Shown here: positions 20,235 to 28,674 of the stretch, in pieces
Layout of the letters: each line of letters starts with the position of its first letter
Numbering within the stretch: the stretch's first letter is position 1
Source of the DNA: Dehalococcoidia bacterium
GTDB lineage: Bacteria; Chloroflexota; Dehalococcoidia; Lucifugimonadales; Lucifugimonadaceae
Direction of reading: 5' to 3'
Length of the DNA stretch: 64,000 bases
Assembly: GCA_030747175.1 (NCBI GenBank)
Contig: JASLLE010000003.1
Location: forward strand, 1 to 64,000
Translations under genes and position numbers: made by a program
Notes under the pieces: generated by a model
What the model saw: the letters and a program-made list of their open reading frames with translations, nothing else
What the model was told of the DNA's origin: nothing
Database searches by the model: none

Positions 20235-21071
20235 TTACGCCGTTTTTACGGCTCGTACCGAGATGCTTCTTACGCTCTCCGTCCAGGGTTCATCACCGGC
20301 CGATAATGTCGGAACGCTTGTCACAACCTCAATGTCCGTGAACCCGGCGTCAGCCATCTGTGCCAGGTACACGTCCTGGAGCTGCGCCCCGGCGACGCAC
20401 CCGGTCCAACCGTTGACGTCTGCCTGAACCTCCTCCGGCAACTCTTCGGTGATCACGATGTCGGACACGTAAAGCCTTCCGCCTTCATTCAATACCCGGT
20501 ACGCCTCTGCGAACACGATTCGTTTATCGGCCGCAAGGTTAATAACGCAGTTGGAAATGATGGCGTCAACGGTGTTATCGGGCTCCGGCAGCGACTCGAT
20601 TGTCGAGAGCTTGAACACCACGTTGTCCGCCCCGACCGTGACGGCGTTTTTGCGGGCAAGGTCGATCATCGCCGGCGTCATGTCGATGCCGATAACGTGG
20701 CCCGTCGGCCCGACCTGTTTCGCGGCGAGAAAACAGTCGATTCCGCCGCCTGATCCGAGGTCCAGGCCGGTCTCTCCCGCCTTCAACTCCCCGATCGCTG
20801 TCGGGTTCCCGCAACCGGCTGCGGCTGCGGCTGCGGCGTCCGGGACGGAACCGATTTCTTCCGAAGAATAAAGCCGTTCGGCGTTCGGAGAACAGCAAGC
20901 TTCATCGGCCGGGGCGCAGCAAGCGCCGCCGTCGTCCGGAATCAACTGGTGGCCTCGCTCAGCGACCAGCGTGTACCGCTCCCGGATGAAACCCCTGAGA
21001 TCGTCCGGATTGTCGGACAGAAGGTCCGGCATTGTGGGTTTGGTGTCGGTGTTGCCGTCGATTTCGGGCAT
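20235..21071 (-). CDS. arsM: Arsenite S-adenosylmethionine methyltransferase ArsM
   Basis: Methylates trivalent arsenic using SAM, yielding methylated and volatile arsenicals. From ATG 21071 (278 aa; AGGGGA ribosome-binding site) the protein has a vicinal Cys cluster (C51/C52 and C59/C60), the SAM-binding LDLGSGGGIDC (103-113), and the arsenic-binding cysteines in ISNCVINL (C175) and GWTGCVAG (C225), the pattern of bacterial ArsM. The frame is open 60 codons further upstream, but that part overlaps the regulator gene and does not look like protein. It follows the PadR-type regulator by 11 bases on the same strand, so the pair is one operon. Confidence 0.92.
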   Translation of the reverse strand: MPEIDGNTDTKPTMPDLLSDNPDDLRGFIRERYTLVAERGHQLIPDDGGACCAPADEACCSPNAERLYSSEEIGSVPDAAAAAAAGCGNPTAIGELKAGETGLDLGSGGGIDCFLAAKQVGPTGHVIGIDMTPAMIDLARKNAVTVGADNVVFKLSTIESLPEPDNTVDAIISNCVINLAADKRIVFAEAYRVLNEGGRLYVSDIVITEELPEEVQADVNGWTGCVAGAQLQDVYLAQMADAGFTDIEVVTSVPTLSAGDEPWTESVRSISVRAVKTA

Positions 21072-21082
21072 TTCTATTCCCC

Positions 21083-21526
21083 TTACGTCCAGACCCGAAT
21101 TACGGGCTGGTCGGTGAGCTTCTGGTCGATCATTAGTTCCGGTGCGATTTCGCCGGCGCCTGCGACACACTGTTGGAGCCAGGGAAGCATCTTCGCCCAA
21201 GCCCGGGCCGCGGCGGCGTATGCGGCCTCCCCCTTCGGGGTGAGACTGCATACCTTCCGCTGCCGTGTTCCGTCGGACACAACGTCTGACGCGATGTACC
21301 CGCCCTCGAGAAGGATCTTCAAGGTCGGATAGATCATGGCGTCCGTCGGCTCAGCCCCCGGGCAGCACTGGCCTATCGAGCGTTTCAGCTCGTAACCGTG
21401 CAGCGGTCGATCACTGAGCGCGGCGAGAAGAAAGAATCGCGAAACGCTTTTGCGATTCAGCATGTCCCAGTACTTCTCGTCGGTCAGGTCGGTGCCTGTT
21501 CCCGTCTTCTCGGGGGCGGTCGTCAT
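21083..21526 (-). CDS. PadR-type winged-helix regulator with Cys pair, probable arsenic-responsive
   Basis: 147 aa. The PadR core is clear: FFLLAALSDRPLHGYELKRSI, then DAMIYPTLKILLEGGYIASD and SLTPKGEAAYAAAARAW. Between helix 2 and the recognition helix it carries a vicinal cysteine pair (C54, C55 in GQCCPGAEP) plus C93 and C120, which is unusual for PadR and would suit binding of As(III). ATG 21526 has a good AAGGAG site 7 bases upstream. It is first in a two-gene operon with arsM and lies directly behind a palindromic AT-rich operator. Arsenic sensing is inferred from cysteines and context only. Confidence 0.85.
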   Translation of the reverse strand: MTTAPEKTGTGTDLTDEKYWDMLNRKSVSRFFLLAALSDRPLHGYELKRSIGQCCPGAEPTDAMIYPTLKILLEGGYIASDVVSDGTRQRKVCSLTPKGEAAYAAAARAWAKMLPWLQQCVAGAGEIAPELMIDQKLTDQPVIRVWT

Positions 21527-21535
21527 ACCAAGGCT

Positions 21536-21577
21536 CCTTATATATCGGAACGCTATATATAGCTTACCTATATAAAA
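21536..21577 (-). promoter_or_regulatory. AT-rich palindromic operator upstream of the regulator-arsM operon
   Basis: In an otherwise GC-rich region, three TATATA-type blocks occur within about 40 bases, including the perfect 12-bp palindrome GCTATATATAGC at 21552-21563, flanked by TTATATATCGG and CCTATATAAAA. This is likely both promoter and binding site for the PadR-type protein, giving autoregulation. Exact contacts are inferred. Confidence 0.6.
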
Positions 21578-21766
21578 CTTCCTGTCAACCTCTATCCGGC
21601 AACCGCAATCTTGCGCCCCGTGTAACGCTCGAATGACGGACGAGCGAGTCCATCAGCTCCACACGGCTATAATCCGGGTACCTTTCGATCCTCGTATCCG
21701 CCCCGTTTGCCGCCGGTGTCATCGCTGATGCCAGGGCTTCCGCCAGCCCTACCGAAGGACCGCTCC

Positions 21767-24703
21767 ATGACCCAGCCCGCTTTTTCGGACAACGACCGCT
21801 CTCTCTTCCTGGTGATCGACGGGCACGCCATGGTTTATCGGGCGTTCTTCTCCATCCCGGAACGGCTCAGCACTGCGACCGGACAGGACACCCGCGGTGT
21901 GTACGGATTCCTGACGACCTTCCTCAAGGTGGTCCGCGACCATAACCCGACGCACGTCGCCGTGGCGTTCGATACCAGCGCGCCGACCTTCCGTGATGAC
22001 CGGTATCCGGAGTACAAAGCCGGCAGAGCGCCCATGCCGGACGAGCTGCGCCAGCAGTTCCCGCTCGTCAAAGAGGTTCTTGATTCGTTCAAGATCCCCT
22101 ACTACGAGAAGGACGGCTGGGAGGCGGACGACCTTATCGGGACGATGAGCCGGCTCGCGACCGAGGCGGGCATTGACACGCTGGTCGTGACCGGCGACCG
22201 CGACGAACTGCAGCTCGTCTCTGACACGGTGAACGTGCTGATGTACTCCGGGTTCGGCAACACAAAGGTTTACGGCATCGACGAGTTCCGGGAGCGATAT
22301 GCGGGGCTGATGCCGGACTCATTGCCGGACGTGAAGGCTCTCCAGGGCGACCCGTCGGACAACATCCCGGGCGTCCCCGGCGTCGGGGAGAAGGCCGCAT
22401 TCGCGGTGCTGAACGGCCGCGACCGGCTGGAGAAGGTATACGAAGAGCTCGACGAGATCGAGGCGATGCCCACCGCCGAGTTGCGTGGCGCCAAGCGCGT
22501 TCGGAGGTTGCTCGAGGAGAACAGGGATGTGGCCTTTGAAGGCCGCTGGCTGACAACGATCTCGCAGGAAGCACCGATGGATTTCGAATTAGAAGACACG
22601 CGTTTCTGGAAGTACGACCGCGAAGACGTAGTTGAAACACTGCTGGGGCTCGAGTTCAGGGGTGTCCTGAGACAGGTCCCCGATCCGGCGTTTCTGAACC
22701 ACCAGGAAGCGGACCCGGGTACATCAATTGCGACATCGGTGAACCCGGCCGGACAGGCACAGAACGGACAACAACTCGTGTTCGGCCTCGGTGGGGCGGC
22801 CGGGGCCCCCAACGGGGACGCGCCTCCGCCGATCCTCGGCGACAAGGTAGACGTGGAGTACAGCACGGTGACGACCACCGCCGAACTTGAGGCGCTTGTC
22901 GGGGAGCTTTCAACTCCACAGGGGTTCGCTTTTGATACCGAGACATCGGGCGTAAACCCGATGGACGCGGACCTGGTGGGCGTTTCGTTTTCCAACGCCG
23001 AGGGTCGGGCGTGGTACGTGCCGGTCGGTCACTCCCCGCCGCCAGAAATCGACGAAGAGGGCGAGGAGGTTCCTGCGCCGGAACAGATCCCGCTTGCGCA
23101 GGCTCTCGACGCCGTGCGAGCCATGTTTGCGAATCCGGACATCCCGAAGACCGCCCACAACGCCAACTTTGACGTGATGGTGCTGAACCATGCCGGGCTG
23201 GAGGTGAACGGGGTCGATTTCGACACGATGATCGCGGCGGCGCTCACGGGCAGGCGTCAGATCGGGCTGAAGCAGCTTGCGCTGGACTTCTTCCAGGTGG
23301 AGATGACGCCCATCACGGCCTTGATCGGCACCGGGCGCAAGCAGATCACGATGGCGGAGGTGCCGGTGGAACGGGCCGCGCCGTACGCCGCCGCTGACGC
23401 CGATTTCACCTGGCGGCTAAAGCGCGATCTGGACCCAAGATTGGACGCAGACGACGCCCGCTCGGTTTTCCGAGACATCGAGATGCCGCTGCTGCCGGTG
23501 ATAGTGCGGATGCAGCAAGAGGGCGTGATGGTCGATACCGGCCAGCTCGACCGCTTCTCCGAGGAGCTTGGGGTGGAGCTGGATCGCCTCAAGGCGGACA
23601 CGAACGAGTTGCTGGGCGGCACGGAGATCAACATGAACTCCAGCCAGCAACTGGCAACTGTGTTGTTTGACGAGTACGACGTCCCGAAGACGCGCCGCAC
23701 GAAGACCGGCTACTCGATGGACGCGGCGACGCTCGAGGGGCTGATGGATCGGGAGGATCTGAACCCGCAGGCTTTCGAGCTCATCAGGAACGTCCTGCGA
23801 TTCCGGGAGCTTGGCAAGTTGAAATCGACCTATGTCGACGCCCTGCCCCGGCTTGTCGTGCAGAGCACCGGGCGGGTTCATACCAGCTTCAACCAGGTTG
23901 GATCGGCCACGGGACGGCTGTCCAGTTCGGACCCCAACGTGCAGAACATCCCCGTGCGAACAGACCTCGGGAAGCGCGTTCGGCAGGCGTTCAAGGCGGA
24001 CGGCGAGAACGGCTGGACGCTGCTAGCGGCCGACTATTCACAGATCGAGTTGCGCATCCTGGCCCATCTGTCCCAGGAGCCGGGTTTGCTCGAGGCGTTC
24101 CGAAACGGCGAGGACATACACGCGGCCACGGCCACGGCGATGTACGGGGAGGATTCGGACGATCCCGAGGGTCAACGGCGTATCGCCAAGATACTGAATT
24201 TTGGCGTGATCTACGGACTCGGGCCGATCGGTGTGGCCCGCCAGACTGACCTGACCCGGGCGCAGGGCGCCGAGTTCATCGAGATGTATTTCTCAAGGTA
24301 CCCGGGACTGAAGGATTACCTCGAGAGCGTCAAGAGGAGCGCTCGAGTGAAGGGCTACGTGGAGACGATGACCGGGCGGCGACGACGCTTGCCGGATATC
24401 ACCACGGGAAGCCAGATGGCGCGCGCTGCGTCCGAGCGGATGGCGGTGAATATGCCGATCCAGGGAACATCGGCAGACATAATCAAGATCGCCATGATCA
24501 ATATCGACCGCGAGATTCGTGAGCGCGGGTTGAAGTCCCGGATGATCATCCAGGTGCACGACGAGCTGATTTTCGAGGTCGCGCCGGGCGAACTGATGGA
24601 GGTGCAGGCGATGGTGTCTGAGCTGATGCCGTCGGCGATGGAGCTGTCAGTGCCGCTGGAGGTGGAGATCAAAACGGGCCCGACATGGGGTGATATGGAG
24701 TAG
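21767..24703 (+). CDS. polA: DNA polymerase I
   Basis: Fills gaps and removes RNA primers. The 978-aa protein has all three parts: 5'-3' exonuclease (LVIDGHAMVYRAFF, GWEADDLIGT, TGDRDELQLV, QGDPSDNIPGVPGVGEKAA), a 3'-5' proofreading domain with the acidic residues apparently intact (FDTETSG, NANFDVMVL, YAAADADFTW), and the polymerase with motif A DYSQIELRILAHLS, motif B RRIAKILNFGVIYG and motif C VHDELIFEV. The ATG at 21767 has GAAGGA 7-8 bases upstream and gives the usual N-terminus. The frame is open 20 codons further to 21707. A Gly/Pro-rich linker near residues 320-370 is slightly longer than usual. Confidence 0.97.
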   Translation: MTQPAFSDNDRSLFLVIDGHAMVYRAFFSIPERLSTATGQDTRGVYGFLTTFLKVVRDHNPTHVAVAFDTSAPTFRDDRYPEYKAGRAPMPDELRQQFPLVKEVLDSFKIPYYEKDGWEADDLIGTMSRLATEAGIDTLVVTGDRDELQLVSDTVNVLMYSGFGNTKVYGIDEFRERYAGLMPDSLPDVKALQGDPSDNIPGVPGVGEKAAFAVLNGRDRLEKVYEELDEIEAMPTAELRGAKRVRRLLEENRDVAFEGRWLTTISQEAPMDFELEDTRFWKYDREDVVETLLGLEFRGVLRQVPDPAFLNHQEADPGTSIATSVNPAGQAQNGQQLVFGLGGAAGAPNGDAPPPILGDKVDVEYSTVTTTAELEALVGELSTPQGFAFDTETSGVNPMDADLVGVSFSNAEGRAWYVPVGHSPPPEIDEEGEEVPAPEQIPLAQALDAVRAMFANPDIPKTAHNANFDVMVLNHAGLEVNGVDFDTMIAAALTGRRQIGLKQLALDFFQVEMTPITALIGTGRKQITMAEVPVERAAPYAAADADFTWRLKRDLDPRLDADDARSVFRDIEMPLLPVIVRMQQEGVMVDTGQLDRFSEELGVELDRLKADTNELLGGTEINMNSSQQLATVLFDEYDVPKTRRTKTGYSMDAATLEGLMDREDLNPQAFELIRNVLRFRELGKLKSTYVDALPRLVVQSTGRVHTSFNQVGSATGRLSSSDPNVQNIPVRTDLGKRVRQAFKADGENGWTLLAADYSQIELRILAHLSQEPGLLEAFRNGEDIHAATATAMYGEDSDDPEGQRRIAKILNFGVIYGLGPIGVARQTDLTRAQGAEFIEMYFSRYPGLKDYLESVKRSARVKGYVETMTGRRRRLPDITTGSQMARAASERMAVNMPIQGTSADIIKIAMINIDREIRERGLKSRMIIQVHDELIFEVAPGELMEVQAMVSELMPSAMELSVPLEVEIKTGPTWGDME

Positions 24704-24722
24704 ATAGGGGGAGAGCGGGCTA

Positions 24723-25484
24723 GTGTTGTGGCCTCATGTCGTCGCGCCTAACGGACTCGAAGTGTTGATCGTTGTGTGGGTGAACGTCGCCGCGACATTT
24801 GTTATCGATTTGGTATTTCGGCCCTGGGGGGGCCAATCGGTGATCCTTGTAACCGTATGGCGTCAAAGACCGCGCCCTTCGATCGCGGCAAAGGGCATGG
24901 GGTGGAGTCTTGCCATATTGGAGTGTGCCTTTCGGATCGCTCAGATCTTCAGTTTGTCGCATTGGATACGTGAATCAATATCGCTGCATTATCGGTGGGA
25001 TACGACGAAAAGATATTGGCGACCGGTCATCATTGACTTATACCTCCTCGTCGAAGTCACCACCATCGTCCTGTTTTTTGTTTTCGCGAGCGACTGGCCA
25101 ACGTGGTTCATAACGGGAGTCATCACCTATTTTTTGGCGGAAACAGCCGTTAGCTCTGCCAACGTCGTCGTGTTCGGGCATTTGAGGGGTCAGCCAGCCG
25201 TCGCCAGCATCCAGCGCAACTTTGTTCTGGCGTTCATCACATTCGGTCTCTCGGTACTCGCGTTCGCAGCAATCCGGTTGGCCAATGGCGATGACTTCAA
25301 GATCGTTGCCGATCACACTCACGCTTGGGCGGACAGTCTAAAAACCGCGACCTTCATTAGCGCTGATGCCGTAACGACACTGGGGTGGACAGTGATTTCC
25401 GCTCAATTGATGTTCTCGGTCTGGATGCTCGTCGTCATGCTGAGCTGGACCATTGCTGGGTTCCCATCGAGGTCGCGGAGATGA
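24723..25484 (+). CDS. Six-helix integral membrane protein of unknown function
   Basis: 253 aa with about six hydrophobic segments, for example LEVLIVVWVNVAATFVIDLV, IDLYLLVEVTTIVLFFVFA and LMFSVWMLVVMLSWTIAGF. No catalytic or transporter motif was recognised. The start is a GTG at 24723, 19 bases behind polA, and mutM follows after 30 bases, so polA, this gene and mutM may form one transcript. Its GC content looks lower than its neighbours, which could mean a different origin. Confidence 0.65.
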   Translation: MLWPHVVAPNGLEVLIVVWVNVAATFVIDLVFRPWGGQSVILVTVWRQRPRPSIAAKGMGWSLAILECAFRIAQIFSLSHWIRESISLHYRWDTTKRYWRPVIIDLYLLVEVTTIVLFFVFASDWPTWFITGVITYFLAETAVSSANVVVFGHLRGQPAVASIQRNFVLAFITFGLSVLAFAAIRLANGDDFKIVADHTHAWADSLKTATFISADAVTTLGWTVISAQLMFSVWMLVVMLSWTIAGFPSRSRR

Positions 25485-25514
25485 TGATCGACAGCACACA
25501 GAGGATATCGGCCC

Positions 25515-26414
25515 ATGCCTGAACTTCCTGAGATCGAGGCGCTGCGGCGCTACTTACTGCGTGAGGGGCTTGTTGGGCGGACTGTTGTTGAGGTGGATGC
25601 TGACTGGCCGGGGGTTGAGGACACCGTCGATGGCATGGGCGGGTTGTCGGGGCTGGCGGGACGGCGGTTTGAGGGATTTGATCGCCGGGGTAAGCAGATG
25701 ATGGCGTCTATGAGTGCGCCTGCTGGGCGCAACCCCCTCATCCTTCGAGAGCCTCAGGATGCCGACCTCTCCCGCGTGGGTGAGAGGGGGCAAAACAACG
25801 GACCCGACCGGGTCTTAGGGCTGCATATGGGGATGACTGGTCGGCTTGGGGTTATGGCTCCTGAGGATGAGTCGTTCCAGTATCGGCGGTTGGCTCTTTA
25901 CCTGGACGATGAGCGTCGGTTGGAGCTGGATGATGTCCGGCGCTGGGCGATGGTTCGGCTTGAGGCAGATGCGGAGACGTTCACGGCCGGGATGGGGCCG
26001 GACGCGCTTGACCCGGAGTTCACAGCGGCCGAGTTTGCGGAGCGCGTGTCGGCTCGGCGTTCGCCCATCAAATCCGTATTGCTGGACCAGAAGGTTCTGG
26101 CAGGTGTCGGCAACATCTACGCCGACGAGGCGCTTCTCATAGTTGGCATATCGCCCTCAAGACGCGCCGATCGGGTATCAGCCGGGCGGCTGGAAACGCT
26201 GCATGGGACGATCGTCGGAGTACTCAAAAACGCGCTTGCGTTCATCGAGTCGCATCCCGATAACGAGGGGCGTCCGTACGTGATCGACGCGCAGGACGAT
26301 CGCATGCAGATCACCCGCAAAGCGGGAGCGCCGTGTCCTCTGTGCGGGGGGCCCCAGAACGCGAAGAAGTTCGGAGGTAGAACGGCCTATTACTGTCCCT
26401 CCTGCCAGCACTGA
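25515..26414 (+). CDS. mutM: Formamidopyrimidine-DNA glycosylase, with an internal repeat-derived insertion
   Basis: Excises oxidised purines such as 8-oxoguanine and cuts the abasic site. Catalytic Pro2 and Glu3 (MPELPE), the conserved Lys (RRGKQ, K60), HMGMTGRL, the helix-two-turn-helix QKVLAGVGNIYADEALL, and a C-terminal zinc finger (CPLC...CPSC, with GRTAYYCPSC) are all present. At 299 aa it is about 25 residues longer than usual. The extra stretch, about residues 71-97, is encoded by a copy of the intergenic repeat (25732-25796) inserted in frame between the strand after the Lys and the one leading to HMGMTG. The insertion falls at a hairpin turn and may be tolerated. Whether full activity remains is unknown. 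Confidence 0.93.
   Translation: MPELPEIEALRRYLLREGLVGRTVVEVDADWPGVEDTVDGMGGLSGLAGRRFEGFDRRGKQMMASMSAPAGRNPLILREPQDADLSRVGERGQNNGPDRVLGLHMGMTGRLGVMAPEDESFQYRRLALYLDDERRLELDDVRRWAMVRLEADAETFTAGMGPDALDPEFTAAEFAERVSARRSPIKSVLLDQKVLAGVGNIYADEALLIVGISPSRRADRVSAGRLETLHGTIVGVLKNALAFIESHPDNEGRPYVIDAQDDRMQITRKAGAPCPLCGGPQNAKKFGGRTAYYCPSCQH
25732..25796 (+). repeat. REP-like element inserted in frame inside mutM
   Basis: Combines both main intergenic repeat families of the window: CCTTCGAGAGCCTCAGGATG (25742-25761) and an imperfect CCTCTCCCGCGTGGGTGAGAGG hairpin just after it. It keeps the mutM frame open and translates as part of a Gly/Arg/Pro-rich loop. Confidence 0.75.
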
Positions 26415-26529
26415 CATGACACCGAACGGCCCTTGGCGTTATGCCCCAGCATTCAAGGTCGGCCCGGTAAACGCATCAGCCTGCCGGACCGGCTGCAGAT
26501 AGAACGACAATTTCAGGGAGGTACTTCAG

Positions 26530-26826
26530 ATGGCAGCATACGTTGTCGCCAATTACGACATCACGAATCCCGAGGCGTTCGCGGCTTACCCGATGGCGGC
26601 GGGTCCAACGGTCATGGCCCACGGAGGCGAGATCCTGGCGGCCGATCCCGAGAGCGAGACGGTCGAGGGCCAGGCACGGAGCATGACGGTCATCCTCAAG
26701 TTCCCGTCAAAAGACGCCGCTCATGCCTGGTACACGTCAGAGGAGTACGTCAACATCAAGGGTCTGCGAACAGACAATACCGAGGGCATTGTCACGCTCT
26801 CGGACGAGTTCACGATGCCTGACTAG
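26530..26826 (+). CDS. DUF1330 domain protein
   Basis: A 98-aa ferredoxin-like alpha/beta barrel protein of the DUF1330 family: AAYVVANYDITNPEAFAAYP at the start and FPSKDAAHAWYTSEEYVNIK in the middle, both typical. Members are small dimers of unknown, perhaps enzymatic or stress-related, function. A GGGAGG ribosome-binding site lies 10 bases before the ATG. A longer open frame in another phase overlaps it and is not coding. Confidence 0.85.
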   Translation: MAAYVVANYDITNPEAFAAYPMAAGPTVMAHGGEILAADPESETVEGQARSMTVILKFPSKDAAHAWYTSEEYVNIKGLRTDNTEGIVTLSDEFTMPD

Positions 26827-26920
26827 CCGGGAACCGGCTACTTCGGACATCGTCTCTCCCGGCTCCAGCGCCCTCTAACGATCTCCGTACCGTTCCGGGG
26901 CGCCGGAGCCTTTCGGCGTG

Positions 26921-27133
26921 TCAGGCGTGTCGCCCGAGAGGTGCGGCCGGAGTGTGGTTGGTGTGCTCCGGGAGCGCTTCGATCACCAGAACGTGCCGCA
27001 GATCCGGCTGTAACGGTGAGTAGCCGTAGAAGGTTTGCCCCTGCTCCGGCATATCGCCCCATACCCAGGCAGCGAACAGCACTGCGACACCGATGAGGAA
27101 GGTTACGTAGAGAACCGCGAGGCTCATCGTCAT
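26921..27133 (-). CDS. Small single-span membrane protein
   Basis: 70 aa with one strongly hydrophobic helix near the N-terminus (SLAVLYVTFLIGVAVLFAAWVWG) and a polar tail. No family recognised. It lies alone between the DUF1330 gene and tRNA-Ser. The helix makes chance unlikely but the gene is short, so the call is tentative. Confidence 0.45.
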   Translation of the reverse strand: MTMSLAVLYVTFLIGVAVLFAAWVWGDMPEQGQTFYGYSPLQPDLRHVLVIEALPEHTNHTPAAPLGRHA

Positions 27134-27432
27134 GGCGCACCATCCCTATAACCGGCCGCCATTATTCCCGTCGATACCTGTCTTCTGCGTCGTCGGCGGC
27201 CGGTATCTTCGAGGCATAGATCATCTCGCACGGGCGATGAGGGTCGCGTGAACTGGGCCATGTCGGTCATGAGCTTCGGGTGATATTTGTCTTACTGCGG
27301 AGACTTACAGGCGACGGCGCAAGAAAATCCTGGGCCGGGGTGGGCGCCGATACCTCGTTCGCTCTGTCGAAAACAGGTGACGGGGGATTACCGATGAGGC
27401 GCCCCGGGCCGTTAGACTTTGAAGTTCGGCGT

Positions 27433-27522
27433 GGAGGGGTGGCCGAGTGGTTTAAGGCGCCTGTCTTGAAAACAGGTTTACCGGCGACGGTAACGCAGGT
27501 TCGAATCCTGTCCCCTCCGCCA
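27433..27522 (+). tRNA. tRNA-Ser (anticodon UGA)
   Basis: A complete class II tRNA: acceptor GGAGGGG pairing with CCCCTCC, D-arm TGGCCGAGTGGTTTAAGGC, anticodon stem CCTGT/ACAGG with loop containing TGA, a long variable arm (TTTACCGGCGACGGTAACG), T-arm GGTTCGAATCC, discriminator G and an encoded CCA. The serine variable arm and UGA anticodon agree. It reads UCA and probably other UCN codons. Confidence 0.97.
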
Positions 27523-27584
27523 GATTTTCGCGTTGACGCCCGCCCGGCTCCGCGAGAGATTCCGGCCTTCGCCGCAGGAGAGAC

Positions 27585-28478
27585 ATGAAGACCTCTTTAC
27601 GCGCGTACGACCACGCTTTGGACTATGAGCGTGTCGGCCAGTTCCTCGTCGAGACCTACCGTGAGTCCGGCAAGCACATCAACTGGTTGCAGGCTCGCTG
27701 GGAATACATGAACTTCCATCCCTTTGTGCGCGTTTTGGATCTTTCGAGAATCGGGCTCTGGGAGTCAGGCGGTCAGATCGTGGGAGCCGTCCACCCGGAG
27801 GACCCGGAGGGCGGCGTCTACTTCGAGTTGCACCCGGATTTCGGTGACCTGAGGGCGGAGATGCTGGAGTACGCGGAGGCCCACCTCGCGCTTGATAACG
27901 ATGGCGTCAAACGGATGCGCGTCTTTATCAATGATCTCGATGAAGAGTTACAGGGCATCGCCGCCGATCGCGGGTATGCGATGGACGGTTCGGCCGAACC
28001 CATGACGCGATTCGATATCGCGGACGAGATCCCAGCGCATCCGATTCCAGATGGCTATCGCGTCTCCAACCTGACGCTGGACGGAGATGCCGTGAAAGAG
28101 AGCCGCCTGTTCTGGCGGGGCTTTAATCACGGCGATGAGCCGCCAGGAGATGGCCGGGAGGATCGGGAGTTCATGCGGTCAGCGCCGAACTTCGACACGG
28201 ATTTGAACATAGTCGTGGTCGCGCCGGACGGCACGCTGGCGTCGTACTGCGGCACCTGGATGGACCCGGTCAATCACGTGGCGTACGTGGAGCCGGTCTG
28301 CACCGACCCGGACCACCGACGCCTGGGGCTGGCGAGCGCCGCCGTGCTTGCGGGTATCCGCCGTTGTGCCGAGCGCGGGGCTACCGTGGCGTTTGTGGGA
28401 TCAGACCAGCCGGCGTATCTGTCGATGGGATTTGCACCCCATCACCGGACGTCTGCGTGGGCGCGTGAGTGGTCTTGA
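27585..28478 (+). CDS. GNAT family acetyltransferase
   Basis: 297 aa. The C-terminal half (about 160-295) is a GNAT fold: a strand VAYVEPVCTDPDHRRLGLASAAVL with the acetyl-CoA loop RRLGLA, and AFVGSDQPAYLSMGFAP, the usual end of the domain. The N-terminal half resembles a diverged second GNAT-like domain. The substrate is unknown. The ATG has a good GGAGAG site and starts 62 bases after tRNA-Ser. Confidence 0.85.
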   Translation: MKTSLRAYDHALDYERVGQFLVETYRESGKHINWLQARWEYMNFHPFVRVLDLSRIGLWESGGQIVGAVHPEDPEGGVYFELHPDFGDLRAEMLEYAEAHLALDNDGVKRMRVFINDLDEELQGIAADRGYAMDGSAEPMTRFDIADEIPAHPIPDGYRVSNLTLDGDAVKESRLFWRGFNHGDEPPGDGREDREFMRSAPNFDTDLNIVVVAPDGTLASYCGTWMDPVNHVAYVEPVCTDPDHRRLGLASAAVLAGIRRCAERGATVAFVGSDQPAYLSMGFAPHHRTSAWAREWS

Positions 28479-28583
28479 GGGGGAGCTGCTGAGGCGGCAG
28501 GTGGACATCGGAGAGTGTTGTGCGATGATCCGCGTGATATCCGTTCTCGCAAGATATAGACGGGCCAGAGTGCAAGCCAGGAG

Positions 28584-28604
28584 ATCCTGGATCAAGTCCA
28601 GGAT
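28584..28604. repeat. Short inverted repeat
   Basis: ATCCTGGA-TCAAG-TCCAGGAT followed by GAC is an inverted repeat in the 196-base gap after the acetyltransferase gene. A related sequence (CATCCTGAGTCGGGG ... TTGACTCAGGATCTCG) lies at about 37980-38025, so it appears to be another dispersed repeat type. Confidence 0.5.
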
Positions 28605-28674
28605 GACAACTGGTAGTTGATGCGCTCTCGGCGATTGCGAATGCCGGGCGGAGTGAGCGCCGCCCTTCCCCCGT

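Noticed and set aside
26433..26822. 129-codon frame overlapping the DUF1330 gene
   Set aside because: Out of phase with a clear DUF1330 protein that has a strong ribosome-binding site.
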